A DNA stretch of 40,195 nt from an uncultured Clostridium sp. Its GTDB lineage: Bacteria > Bacillota > Clostridia > Clostridiales > Clostridiaceae. Positions 7,659-16,759 of the stretch are shown here, one piece after another. The notes beneath the pieces are model-generated. The model searched no databases. It had not been told where the DNA came from and saw only the letters and a program-made list of their open reading frames with translations. The stretch covers positions 1 to 40,195 of the forward strand of contig UQBY01000023.1 in the NCBI GenBank assembly GCA_900539375.1, given 5' to 3'. How positions within the stretch are numbered: position 1 is the stretch's first letter; every line of letters begins with the position of its first letter. The translations under genes were made by a program, and so were the position numbers.

Positions 7659-8876
7659 ACGCTCAAATAGTAAGCTATATTTTATAGGATCAATTTTTGT
7701 TATTCCTAGGGTATAGGCAACTATAGAACCAGCTCCTGAGCCTCTTCCTGGGCCTGTTGGTATTCCTTTTTCCTTTGCAAATCTTATAAAGTCCCAAACA
7801 ATTAAGAAATAATCAACATATCCCATCTGTTTTATTATTCCAAGTTCATATTCTAGTCTGTCTATATATTCTTTTCCTTTACCCTCTATAGATGAAATTT
7901 CATCATAATTAAAAGGTCTTCCCCTTAAATTTTTAAATTCTTCATATCTTTCAATAAGACCTTTATAGCATTTTTCTCTTAAATAATCATAAGCTTCTCT
8001 TCCTTCTGGTAATGGGAATTTAGGAAGTTTTGATTCATGAAACTTATAATCAAAATTACATTCTTCTGCAATTTTAACTGTATTCTCTAAAGCTTCTGGA
8101 ACATATGAAAACATATCCCACATTTCTTCTGGAGATTTTAAATAAAATGTTTCTGAAGGATATCTCATTCTATTTTCATCATTTATTGTTTTTCCAGTTT
8201 GAATACATAATAAAATATCATGTGCCTTTGCATCCTCTTTTTTTACATAATGAACATCATTAGTTGCTACAAGAGGAATATCAAGTTCTTTAGATAACTT
8301 AATGTTAAATTCATTAACCTTTCTATTTTCTTCAAGACCATGATTTTGAAGTTCTAAATAAAAGCCATCTTTAAAAATATCTTTGTATAACAAAGCTATT
8401 TCTCTTGCCTTTTCTTCATTTCCTTTTAAAATATAATTTTGAACTTCTCCACCTAAGCAAGCACTTAATGCAATAAGTCCTTCACTATGCTCTCTTAAAT
8501 AATCATGGTCAACTCTAGGCTTATAGTAAAAGCCATTTATAGAGCCTTCGGAGACTATCTTCATTAAGTTTTCATATCCTGTTTCATTCTTCACAAGAAG
8601 GACTAAATGATAGGTATGGTTTTCTTTATCAGGAGTTTTTATATGCATAGACTTTCCTGCTACATAAATTTCACAACCTAAAATAGGCTTAATACCTTCT
8701 TCTTTAGCCTTTTTATAAAATTCTACACATCCATACATAACTCCATGGTCTGTAATAGCCACACTATCCATTCCTAATTCTTTAGCCTGCTTTATGACTT
8801 TAGATATTTTTCCTGAACCATCAAGCAAACTATACCCTGTGTGAAGATGAAGATGACAAAACTTTTTTTCTCCCAC
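7659..8876 (-). CDS. dnaE: DNA polymerase III alpha subunit DnaE, exon 1
   Basis: First coding segment of the essential replicative polymerase. It carries the N-terminal PHP domain (HLHLHTGYSLLDG, AITDHGVMYG) and the start of the palm, with GPGRGSGAGSIVAYTLGIT and KYSLLFER. After CGT (Arg) at 7659 the frame runs into intron 1 and hits a stop about 20 codons later. An open frame with GTG begins at 8900, inside the end of whiA. I prefer the GTG at 8876: AAAGGA lies nine bases before it, and it gives MGEKKFCHLHLH, the usual DnaE beginning. There are 13 bases between whiA and this start, so the gene sits in the rapZ-yvcK-whiA operon. Total spliced length is 1189 residues. Confidence 0.93.
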
Positions 8877-8889
8877 CTTATCACTTCCT

Positions 8890-9837
8890 TTAAATTTCAC
8901 TTCTTAATTCTTCTGCTATTTTTTCAATTTTTCTTAATCTATGATTAACTCCAGATTTTCCAACTGGAGGATCAAGCATTTCACCTAATTCCTTTAAAGA
9001 TTCATCAGGATATTCAAGTCTAAGTTCTGCAATTTCTCTAAGATTTTGAGGAAGTCTTTTTAGTCCTATTTTAGATTGAATAAATTTAATACTTTCAACT
9101 TGTCTTACTGCTGCATTAACAGTTTTAGAAAGATTAGCTGTTTCACAATTTACAAGTCTATTTACATTATTTCGCATCTCTTTCATAATTCTTATGTTTT
9201 CAAGTTCTAAAAGACAAGAATGAGCTCCCATTATGTTTAATATATCCACAATTTGCTCTCCTTCTTTTATATAAACAATAAAAGAATTCTTTCTTTGAAT
9301 AACCTTAGAATTTAATCCACAACTATTAATTAATTCACACAAATCCTGTGCATATTCTTCACTATGAGTAACAAATTCAAGATGATAGTTTTTTTCAGGA
9401 TTTGTTACACTTCCTCCACCTAAAAAGGCACCTCTTATATATGCCCTTTTTTCATCATCTGTTTCTACCATTTTTTCATCAATTCTATAATCAAGAGTAA
9501 TTCCACCATCAACTTCTTTAAATATTCCTGTGTCTTTAAGAAGCCCTCTAACTCCCATTTCTTCGTCAATAACAACCATATAAATATTATTCTTTTTTAA
9601 AGAATTACTCTTTTTAACCATAAGTTTTGAATGTATTTGAAAGTGTTCTTTTAAAAGTGTAAATACAAGTCTTGCACTTGTAGGATTTTCTGTAGTTATC
9701 TTAAAAGATAACCCTTTTCCATTAAATCCTATAGTTCCACTTACTTTCATCATAGCTGAAATTTGAGCTAAGGCCTCTTCTCTGCTCATTTCTGTATATC
9801 TACCTAACTCTCCTTTTACCTTCGCTGAAAATGACAT
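8890..9837 (-). CDS. whiA: DNA-binding protein WhiA
   Basis: Conserved Gram-positive protein linked to cell division and chromosome segregation (sporulation control in Streptomyces). The 315 residues show the WhiA layout: an N-terminal domain derived from the LAGLIDADG homing-endonuclease fold (RAYIRGAFLGGGSVTNPEKN near 130-150, but without an intact active site) and a C-terminal helix-turn-helix region ending in GVNHRLRKIEKIAEEL. The ATG directly abuts the yvcK stop, and GGAGAAAG within the end of yvcK serves as ribosome site. It sits between yvcK and dnaE in the usual rapZ-yvcK-whiA order. Confidence 0.95.
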   Translation of the reverse strand: MSFSAKVKGELGRYTEMSREEALAQISAMMKVSGTIGFNGKGLSFKITTENPTSARLVFTLLKEHFQIHSKLMVKKSNSLKKNNIYMVVIDEEMGVRGLLKDTGIFKEVDGGITLDYRIDEKMVETDDEKRAYIRGAFLGGGSVTNPEKNYHLEFVTHSEEYAQDLCELINSCGLNSKVIQRKNSFIVYIKEGEQIVDILNIMGAHSCLLELENIRIMKEMRNNVNRLVNCETANLSKTVNAAVRQVESIKFIQSKIGLKRLPQNLREIAELRLEYPDESLKELGEMLDPPVGKSGVNHRLRKIEKIAEELRSEI

Positions 9838-11190
9838 TTAACTTTCTCCTTTACTATTTTCCTCTTTTTCCCTCTGTTTTATACGTTGAGATAAATACAT
9901 ATATTCAATAATTTTCTTTTTATCATATAATAAATGTTTTTCCATAATAGTTTCCACTAATATTTGTGCTAAATAATCTGCATCATGCTTTATAAAGCCA
10001 CTTTCCATTTTAATTAAGTTACCTACAATTAAGTCAACACCTTGACTTTTTATATTTTCTTCATCAAGTTCAACAAGCTTTGCTCCTTCTTTATCATACT
10101 TTTCTTTAAGCTCATCAGAAATTGCTCCACAATTTGCAATAACACATTCTACAATGTCCTTGCCACCATACTTTTGAATAGTTTTTAAATGGTCTGAAGC
10201 TGTAAAACCATCAGTTTCTCCTGGCTGAGTCATTATATTTGATATATAAACTTTATAAGCTTTACTTTTTCTTACTGCTGAACTTATTTTATTTACAAGA
10301 AGATTAGGAATAACACTTGTATAAAGACTTCCAGGTCCCATTACAATTGCATCTGCCTCTTTTATAGCATCTAAAGCTTCTTTTAAAGGAACTGCGTCTT
10401 CAGGTTCAAGCACAAGACGCTCTATAGGAGATTTTTGCTTTATTGCTTCTTTAGGTATTTGAGATTCTCCCTTTACAATATTTCCATTTTTCAAAATTGC
10501 TTTTAGTTGCATATCATCTAAAGTAACAGGAATAACCTTTCCTGTTACAGCTAAAACTGAACTCATTTTTTGTACTGCATCCTCAAAATTATCAGATATA
10601 CCATCCATTGCTGCTAAAAACAAATTACCAAAACTTTGATTTTTTAAATTTCCATCTGTAAATCTATATTGAAGAAGTTCTTTCATAATTGGTTCTGTAT
10701 CTGCTAAGGCTAATATGCAGTTTCTTATATCCCCTGGAGGAAGCATTCCTAAATCCTCTCTTAGTTTTCCAGAACCTCCTCCATCATCTCCAACAGTAAC
10801 AATAGCTGTTATGTTTGAAGTATAATATTTTAAGCCTCTAAGCATTGTAGAAAGACCTGTTCCTCCACCTATAACAACTATTTTAGGTCCTTTTATTAAA
10901 AGTCTTTTTTCTCCAATAAGAGATTCTATTCTGCTATTATTTAAAGCAACCTTTATTTCTCCCTTATTAACTAAGTAAATTACAGACTTCATAATTTCCA
11001 CTGTAGATAAATAAATAACAAATACTCCTGTAAATATAAGGGTAATATAAAACATTTTAAATGCAACTGTATATTCTCTTCTATTTATAAGTTCTATAAT
11101 TCCAAAGACTATAAGAAGAACTCCTAAAACTCCAAAGGCTAACCATCTTTTTACCTTAATGCCAGGCTTAAGCCAATCTTCAAACCTCAT
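9838..11190 (-). CDS. yvcK: YvcK/CofD-family protein with N-terminal membrane segments
   Basis: YvcK (MgfK, 'gluconeogenesis factor') is a UDP-sugar-binding CofD-fold protein needed for cell-wall homeostasis on gluconeogenic carbon sources. Motifs are VVIGGGTGLSTMLRGLK (about 105-121), VTVGDDGGGSGKLREDLG, LPPGDIRNC and MGPGSLYTSVIPNLL. At 450 residues it is about 130 longer than the soluble Bacillus protein. The extra N-terminus has two hydrophobic helices (about 18-36 and 43-65), so it is likely membrane-anchored with the catalytic-like domain in the cytosol. Its ATG overlaps the rapZ stop by four bases, and its stop abuts whiA, indicating tight translational coupling. Confidence 0.93.
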   Translation of the reverse strand: MRFEDWLKPGIKVKRWLAFGVLGVLLIVFGIIELINRREYTVAFKMFYITLIFTGVFVIYLSTVEIMKSVIYLVNKGEIKVALNNSRIESLIGEKRLLIKGPKIVVIGGGTGLSTMLRGLKYYTSNITAIVTVGDDGGGSGKLREDLGMLPPGDIRNCILALADTEPIMKELLQYRFTDGNLKNQSFGNLFLAAMDGISDNFEDAVQKMSSVLAVTGKVIPVTLDDMQLKAILKNGNIVKGESQIPKEAIKQKSPIERLVLEPEDAVPLKEALDAIKEADAIVMGPGSLYTSVIPNLLVNKISSAVRKSKAYKVYISNIMTQPGETDGFTASDHLKTIQKYGGKDIVECVIANCGAISDELKEKYDKEGAKLVELDEENIKSQGVDLIVGNLIKMESGFIKHDADYLAQILVETIMEKHLLYDKKKIIEYMYLSQRIKQREKEENSKGES

Positions 11191-12062
11191 AGCTTTTTAA
11201 CTCCCTTATGAATATCCTCATTTATATCTCTATGTTCTATTGAAGCATTAAAGTCTTCTTTTTTAAGTTCTTCATAAACAGCATTAGCTATTGCAACAGA
11301 ACGGTGTCTTCCTCCAGTACATCCTATTGAAACAATAAGTTGTTTTTTTCCTTCTTTTGCATAGTTAGGAATAAGGAATTTTAACATATCATTAAGTTTT
11401 TCTAAAAAGTCCTTTGTTTCTTGTTGCTTTAAAACATATTCCTTTACTGGTTCATCAATTCCTGATAATGGTTTTAATTCTGGTATATAAAATGGATTTG
11501 GAATAAATCTTACATCAAATACTAAGTCTGAATCTACTGGTATTCCATATTTAAATCCAAAACTTAAGACACTTATAGAAATTTCTTCTTCTATTGATTT
11601 ATCACCAAAATATTCATTTATTTTCTCTCTTAAATCCTTAATAGGGTATTTTGATGTGTCTATTATTATATCTGCTTTATCTTGAACTTCTCTTAACTTC
11701 TTTCTTTCAATATTTATTCCAGTTAAAACTCTTCCATTAGGAGATAAAGGATGGCTTCTTCTGTTTTGCTTAAATCTTTTTACTAAAACTTCATCAGAAC
11801 AATCAAGGAATAATATTTCATATTTAAAATTATTTTTTCTTAAATATTCTAAGGATTCAAATAAATCATCAAAGAATACCCCACCTCTTATATCCATTAC
11901 TAAAGCAACTTTATTTATTTGTCCTGTATTACATGCTTCTGCAAATTTTGGAATAAGCTTTGGTGGTAAATTATCCACACAAAAATATCCTATGTCTTCT
12001 AAGCTTTTTGTAGCTTCTGTTTTTCCTGCACCTGATAAACCTGTTACTATTACAAATCTCAT
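11187..12062 (-). CDS. rapZ: RNase adapter protein / nucleotide-binding protein RapZ
   Basis: RapZ (YvcJ) is a P-loop protein. In enterobacteria it senses glucosamine 6-phosphate and guides RNase E to a small RNA; in Bacillus YvcJ hydrolyses GTP and affects competence. The 291 residues contain Walker A GLSGAGKTEA (8-17), the CVDNLPPKLIPKFAE strand, HPLSPNGRVLTGI in the middle, and the C-terminal SIGCTGGRHRSVAIANAVY signature. The start follows GGGGG with good spacing. It heads the rapZ-yvcK-whiA-dnaE cluster, preceded by a hairpin and an extended -10 promoter. The enterobacterial sRNA pathway is probably absent here, so the exact role is open. Confidence 0.95.
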   Translation of the reverse strand: MRFVIVTGLSGAGKTEATKSLEDIGYFCVDNLPPKLIPKFAEACNTGQINKVALVMDIRGGVFFDDLFESLEYLRKNNFKYEILFLDCSDEVLVKRFKQNRRSHPLSPNGRVLTGINIERKKLREVQDKADIIIDTSKYPIKDLREKINEYFGDKSIEEEISISVLSFGFKYGIPVDSDLVFDVRFIPNPFYIPELKPLSGIDEPVKEYVLKQQETKDFLEKLNDMLKFLIPNYAKEGKKQLIVSIGCTGGRHRSVAIANAVYEELKKEDFNASIEHRDINEDIHKGVKKL

Positions 12063-12097
12063 ATTAGCCCCCTAATTTATGTATTATTTCAAATAAT

Positions 12098-12106
12098 ATT
12101 ATAGCA
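12098..12106 (-). promoter_or_regulatory. Probable extended -10 promoter of the rapZ operon
   Basis: On the minus strand TGC directly precedes TATAAT (12098-12103), a TGn extended -10 element, about 35 bases upstream of the rapZ start. No good -35 box stands at 17-18 bases, as often happens with extended -10 promoters. If real, it drives rapZ-yvcK-whiA-dnaE. Confidence 0.45.
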
Positions 12107-12196
12107 TATCTATAATTTTTAATAGTATAATGAAACTTTTATATTTACTAAAAAAAATAACCTTAACAATGATTTCAGTTATATTTATTAATATAT

Positions 12197-12236
12197 AACT
12201 TATATTCTTCAGTATAAAAACTGAAAAATATAAGTT
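12197..12236. repeat. 17-bp hairpin between murB and rapZ
   Basis: Arms 12197-12213 and 12220-12236 pair over 17 positions around a 6-base loop. One position is a G-U wobble on the minus-strand RNA (a C-A mismatch on the plus strand), which indicates selection as minus-strand RNA. It lies about 65 bases beyond the murB stop. There is no T-run, so it is not a standard terminator. It could stabilise the murB 3' end or act as a weak terminator. Confidence 0.6.
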
Positions 12237-12300
12237 AATTTTAACCTTTCTGATATCATTTTAAAGTTATAACCAACAAATTCTTTAATTTATAAAGATT

Positions 12301-13218
12301 TTATAAATCCTCTCCAATTATTCTCACTTCAGTATGAAGTTCAACTCCAAACTGTTTTTTTACTTTTTCTTGAATATATGCTATTAAATCTAAAATATCT
12401 TTAGCTGTAGCATTACCTTTATTTATTACAAAACCTGAATGTTTTGAAGAAACAGCAGCTCCTCCTATTGAATACCCTTTAAGACCTGAATCTTGAATTA
12501 GCTTTCCTGCAAAATATCCTTCTGGTCTTTTAAATGTACTTCCAGCTGAAGGATACTCTAAAGGTTGTTTTTCTTCTCTTTTTTGAGTTAAATCATCTAT
12601 TGTTTCTTTAATTTCTTCTTTGTTTCCTTTTTCTAATTTAAAGGTAGCATTTATAACAATTGAATTATCTTTCATAACCTTTGATGTTCTATATCCAAGT
12701 TCTAATTCATCCTTAGATAAAGTAATTATTTCTCCAGAGCTAGTAATTACTTCAGCTTCTTTTATTACATTTTTAATTTCTCCATTATAAGCTCCTGCAT
12801 TCATAAATACTGCTCCACCTACAGAACCTGGAATTCCACAAGCAAATTCAAGACCTGTTAATGAATTTTCTAAAGCTTTATCTGAAAGTTCTTTAAGCAT
12901 AACTCCACAATCTGCTTTTATTTCTTCGTCCTTAACTTCTAAATTGGTAAGACCTGTTAACTTAATAACAACTCCTCTTATTCCTCCATCCTTTACTAAA
13001 AGGTTAGACCCATTTCCCATAACAAAGTATGGAATATTGTTTTCTTTACATATTTTTATGCTTTCTATAATTTGTTCTACTTTACTTGGTATTAATAATA
13101 TATCTGCAGGACCACCTACTTCAAAATTTATATGTTCCTTCATAAGTGCATTTATTTTAACTTCATCTTTTGAATATATATTACTAAATAAGTTTTTTAA
13201 ATCTAAAACTTCACCCAT
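12301..13218 (-). CDS. murB: UDP-N-acetylenolpyruvoylglucosamine reductase
   Basis: FAD- and NADPH-dependent enzyme that reduces the enolpyruvyl intermediate to UDP-N-acetylmuramate in peptidoglycan synthesis. The 305 residues fit the type II (Gram-positive) enzymes. Motifs are EVGGPADILLIP, GNGSNLLVKDGGIRGVVI (FAD site, about 68-85), GIPGSVGGAVFMNAGAY (about 128-144), SAGSTFKRP with the catalytic Ser (about 225), and the terminal TEVRIIGE with the catalytic Glu. The ATG follows AAGGAG. It stands alone between uvrC and rapZ with its own promoter at 13264-13292. Confidence 0.97.
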   Translation of the reverse strand: MGEVLDLKNLFSNIYSKDEVKINALMKEHINFEVGGPADILLIPSKVEQIIESIKICKENNIPYFVMGNGSNLLVKDGGIRGVVIKLTGLTNLEVKDEEIKADCGVMLKELSDKALENSLTGLEFACGIPGSVGGAVFMNAGAYNGEIKNVIKEAEVITSSGEIITLSKDELELGYRTSKVMKDNSIVINATFKLEKGNKEEIKETIDDLTQKREEKQPLEYPSAGSTFKRPEGYFAGKLIQDSGLKGYSIGGAAVSSKHSGFVINKGNATAKDILDLIAYIQEKVKKQFGVELHTEVRIIGEDL

Positions 13219-13263
13219 ACTAAACTCCTTTTATTTTTTATATAGTTTTTTAACCTACACTTT

Positions 13264-13292
13264 AGTATAGTTTAATTTTACATATTAGACAA
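13264..13292 (-). promoter_or_regulatory. Probable SigA-type promoter of murB
   Basis: Minus-strand TTGTCT (13287-13292) lies 17 bases before TATACT (13264-13269). The predicted start, near 13257, is about 40 bases before the murB ATG and just beyond the uvrC stop. Confidence 0.55.
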
Positions 13293-13303
13293 TAGACTTT
13301 TCT

Positions 13304-15175
13304 TTATTTTTCTTTACTTGAATTAAAATAACTTACTATACTATCTGCTGTTTTTTTATCTATTGAATCTATCTTTAAAAGTTCTTCTAAAGATGCTTCT
13401 TTTATTTTTTCTACACTTCCAAAATGTTTTAAAAGAGCCATTCTTCTTTTTTGCCCTACATTTGGAATGTCATCTAAAATAGAGTGAAGTGTTCGTTTAT
13501 CCCTAAGGGCTCTATGATAAGTTATTGCAAATCTATGAACCTCATCCTGTATTCTTCTTATTAATTGCATTAAATTAGAATTTCTATTTATGATTATTTC
13601 CTCATTTTCATAAATTATTCCTCTAGTTTGATGTTTATCATCTTTTACAAGTCCACATACAGGAATATTAATATTTAATTCTTCTAAAACCTGTAAAGCT
13701 ACATTTACTTGACCTTTTCCACCATCCATCATTATAAGGTCTGGGAAGTTAGAAAATTTTCCACTAGAAAATTTAATATTTCTATCTTGTATTTCCTTTA
13801 CTTCCTTTAATCCATGTTCAAATCTTCTAGTAAGAATTTCTCTCATACTATTATAATCATCAGCACCTTTAACTGTTTTTATTCTAAACCTTCTATAATC
13901 ACTATTTTTAGGTTTTCCATCTTCAAAAACTATCATAGTTCCTACAGAATCTACTCCTTGTATATTTGATATATCATAAGCTTCTATTCTAAAGGGTGGT
14001 TCATCTAATGATAATATATTTTGTATTTCTTCAAGGTTTTTTCTATTAATTTCTTTTTCCTTTAATATTTTATCTTTAAATTGTTCAAGTGTTACCTTAC
14101 CATTATCCTTTACCATTTCAAGAAGATTTTTCTTTTCTCCCTTTTGAGGAATCTTAATCCATGCCTTTCCTTCTCTTTTTATTGTTAAAAATTCTTCTAA
14201 AAGTTCCTTTTCTTCTATATAGGGTACATAAATATTTCTTGGAATTTTTGCTGTACCACTATAAAAATTAACTATAAACTGAGATAATATATTTTTTTCA
14301 GGTTCATCACCTGTATTTTCAATTATAAAATGCTCTCTTCCACTAATTTTACCATCTCTAAGAAAAAATATTTGTATACATGAATCTCTTTTATCTTTAT
14401 AAATATTTATAAAATCTTCATCACCTTCAGATACTTTAAAAATCTTTTGTTTTTCAACAAGGGTATTTATAGCTAATATTTTATCTCTAAAGGCTGCTGC
14501 CTTTTCAAATTCTAATGCTTCCGAAGCTTTTTCCATGTTTTCTTTAAGAACTTTTATTATATTTTTGTCTTTACCATTTAATATATCCATTATTTCATTT
14601 ATCATTTTCATATATTCTTCCCTTGAAACACTTCCATTACAAGGTGCCATACATTTTTTAATATGATAATTTAAACAAGGTCTTGTAGGCTCATCTCCTT
14701 CTTTTATGTTTTTTTTACAATTTCTTAAAGGGAATATTTTTCTTATAAGATTTATAGTTTCATAAACAGCTGTTCCATTTGTATAAGGCCCAAAATACTT
14801 ATTTCCATCCCTTACAAAGTTTCTTGTAACAAAAACCCTTGGAAATTCTTCATTTATAGTAATCTTTATAAAAGGATAAAACTTATCATCTTTTAAAAGA
14901 ATATTATATCTAGGGCTATATTTTTTTATTAAATTACATTCTAATATTAAAGCTTCCATTTCAGAATCTGTAACTATGTATTCAAACTCTGCAATGTTTT
15001 TAACCATTGCTTTTACCTTTTCAGTATGATTTTTAGAATTCTGAAAATATTGTCTTACTCTATTTTTTAAAATTTTTGCTTTACCAACATAAATAACTTC
15101 TCCTAAAGAGTTCTTCATTAAATAAACTCCTGGTTTATCTGGTAAAACTTTTAACTGATATTCAAAATCAAACAT
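13304..15175 (-). CDS. uvrC: Excinuclease ABC subunit UvrC
   Basis: Dual nuclease of nucleotide-excision repair that cuts on both sides of the lesion in the UvrB-DNA complex. It has an N-terminal GIY-YIG nuclease (KPGVYLMKN and EVIYVGKAK, about 15-40), a cysteine group CLNYHIKKCMAPC (about 165), a UVR segment (KASEALEFEKAAAFRDKI, about 212) for UvrB contact, an RNase H-like nuclease (AYDISNIQGVDSVG; DEVHRFAITYHR), and C-terminal HhH motifs (DIPNVGQKRR). I chose the ATG at 15175 (623 residues), which has AAGGA at proper distance. The ATG at 15187 overlaps the AAGGA itself. Unlike uvrBA, no LexA box is evident upstream. Confidence 0.96.
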   Translation of the reverse strand: MFDFEYQLKVLPDKPGVYLMKNSLGEVIYVGKAKILKNRVRQYFQNSKNHTEKVKAMVKNIAEFEYIVTDSEMEALILECNLIKKYSPRYNILLKDDKFYPFIKITINEEFPRVFVTRNFVRDGNKYFGPYTNGTAVYETINLIRKIFPLRNCKKNIKEGDEPTRPCLNYHIKKCMAPCNGSVSREEYMKMINEIMDILNGKDKNIIKVLKENMEKASEALEFEKAAAFRDKILAINTLVEKQKIFKVSEGDEDFINIYKDKRDSCIQIFFLRDGKISGREHFIIENTGDEPEKNILSQFIVNFYSGTAKIPRNIYVPYIEEKELLEEFLTIKREGKAWIKIPQKGEKKNLLEMVKDNGKVTLEQFKDKILKEKEINRKNLEEIQNILSLDEPPFRIEAYDISNIQGVDSVGTMIVFEDGKPKNSDYRRFRIKTVKGADDYNSMREILTRRFEHGLKEVKEIQDRNIKFSSGKFSNFPDLIMMDGGKGQVNVALQVLEELNINIPVCGLVKDDKHQTRGIIYENEEIIINRNSNLMQLIRRIQDEVHRFAITYHRALRDKRTLHSILDDIPNVGQKRRMALLKHFGSVEKIKEASLEELLKIDSIDKKTADSIVSYFNSSKEK

Positions 15176-15211
15176 TTTATCAAACATCCTTACTTTTTAT
15201 TATAAGAGACA

Positions 15212-15246
15212 AATAGCGAAGTAGATAAAAACCTTACTTCGCTATT
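15212..15246. terminator. Strong hairpin between the PBP gene and uvrC
   Basis: Perfect 12-bp arms AATAGCGAAGTA and TACTTCGCTATT with an 11-base loop, 18 bases beyond the PBP stop. The T-run on the minus side is short (TTTGTCTCTT). It probably ends the FHA-ftsW-pbp transcript, with some readthrough into uvrC possible. Confidence 0.6.
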
Positions 15247-15263
15247 AAATACCAATTTAATAA

Positions 15264-16754
15264 TTATCTTCCTAAAGCTACATTTATCATTGCTGCAGCT
15301 ACTGGTGCTGCTACTTGACCACCATATCCTGCATTTTCTACAATTACAGCTACAGCAATTTGTGGGTCATCTGCTGGTGCAAAAGCTATAAACCATCCAT
15401 GAGGTTCAGCTTTATTTCCATTTTCATCTAATACTGTTGCTGTTCCTGTTTTTGCACAGGCATCTGTACCTTCAAAGAAGGACCAACTTCCATAAACTCT
15501 ACTATCTACATAGCTTTTCATAAAATCTGTTATAACTGCTGCATGTTCTTCTGATAATACTTTTTTATATTCTTTACTCTTAATTTCTTTTACTACATTT
15601 TGTTGTGAATCTACAACAGAATTAACAAGCTTTGGTTCCATCATAACTCCATCATTTGCTATTGTTGCTGCAACTAGTGCCATTTGCATTGGAGTTGCTA
15701 AAACGCCACCTTGACCTATACCAGATTGAGCAATCACTCCTGGATAAGTTTCAAGTGGAAATTTACTTTGTGCCAAGCCAAATCCTTCTTTAGGAACATC
15801 ATTATTAAATCCAAACTTTTCTGCTGTTTCTTTTAAAGTTTCACTTCCAAGCTCTCTTGCTAATATTCCACCAAAAACTACATTACTAGATGCTAAAAAA
15901 GCACTTTTTAAATCTACATAACCATTAGCTTCGCCACTATCATTAGATAGAGAATATTTATCACTTATTTGTATATATCCATTACTATCATCAAAAGTTC
16001 TTGATAATACATCTGGAATATTTTCTAATGCTGAGGTTGTAGTTACAACTTTAAAAGTTGAACCTGGAGGATATAATCCATTAGTTGCTCTATTTATTAA
16101 AGGACTATTAGATGCTCCACCTGAATTTGCAGCAGAAATTGCAGCCTCTAAGTTATTAGGGTCATATGTAGGCTTAGATACCATTGCTAAAACTTCTCCT
16201 GTTTTAGGATTTAATGCTACTGCTGCTCCTTTATTACTACCAAGGGCATCATAAGCTGCTTGTTGAATTGTAGGATTTAGTGTTGTAACAACTCCATTTC
16301 CTACTTTTTTTATCTCATCATCTTCCTTGCCTCTATTTTTAAATTCTGTCTTTAATTTTTCAAAACTAAAATTATAAAACAAACTATTTTTTTTATCTTC
16401 CTTTGTTGGAGTATAGGTAGTAAGTTCTTCATTATATAATCTTTCTAATGCTGTAGTTCCATAAGTTTGACTAACATACCCTAAAGCATGAACATAAACA
16501 TCTCCACCAATATAGTTTCTTGATTGAGTTAAGGCACCTGTTTTTTCTCCTGATGTTAATGGAGACATATTTCTATCATAAATAGTTCCTCTTAAAATGT
16601 TGTTTTTTTCAGCTGCCACTCTTTTATTATTAGTGTCCTTAGCTAAATCCGGAGCTTTAAAAGCCTGAAAATATGCTATATAGGAAATTAAAGCAATAAA
16701 AAGAAATAAAAATACTATCATAACTTTCTTAACATTATTTCCAAACTGATTCAT
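15264..16754 (-). CDS. Class B penicillin-binding protein, PbpA type
   Basis: Membrane-anchored peptidoglycan transpeptidase. A single N-terminal transmembrane helix (about 10-30) precedes a short dimerisation-type region and the transpeptidase domain. Active-site motifs are PPGSTFK (SxxK, acylating Ser near 231), SSN (SxN, near 289) and AKTGTA (KTG, near 435). At 496 residues it is short for class B, like the PbpA proteins of actinobacteria and clostridia that pair with a RodA/FtsW partner. It starts 5 bases after that partner's stop, sharing a GGAGG site inside the end of ftsW. The spacing indicates one operon and probably one polymerase-transpeptidase complex. Confidence 0.93.
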   Translation of the reverse strand: MNQFGNNVKKVMIVFLFLFIALISYIAYFQAFKAPDLAKDTNNKRVAAEKNNILRGTIYDRNMSPLTSGEKTGALTQSRNYIGGDVYVHALGYVSQTYGTTALERLYNEELTTYTPTKEDKKNSLFYNFSFEKLKTEFKNRGKEDDEIKKVGNGVVTTLNPTIQQAAYDALGSNKGAAVALNPKTGEVLAMVSKPTYDPNNLEAAISAANSGGASNSPLINRATNGLYPPGSTFKVVTTTSALENIPDVLSRTFDDSNGYIQISDKYSLSNDSGEANGYVDLKSAFLASSNVVFGGILARELGSETLKETAEKFGFNNDVPKEGFGLAQSKFPLETYPGVIAQSGIGQGGVLATPMQMALVAATIANDGVMMEPKLVNSVVDSQQNVVKEIKSKEYKKVLSEEHAAVITDFMKSYVDSRVYGSWSFFEGTDACAKTGTATVLDENGNKAEPHGWFIAFAPADDPQIAVAVIVENAGYGGQVAAPVAAAMINVALGR

Positions 16755-16759
16755 TTTTA

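Noticed and set aside
4671..8900. dnaE as a pseudogene broken by frameshifts or deletions
   Set aside because: Both breaks contain full group I intron cores with correct ends, and removal restores the exact conserved protein sequence. Random decay would not do this twice.
8890..9837. WhiA (LAGLIDADG-like fold) as the homing endonuclease of the adjacent introns
   Set aside because: WhiA is a conserved host regulator in this operon throughout Firmicutes. Its endonuclease-derived domain lacks an intact active site, so adjacency to the introns is coincidental.
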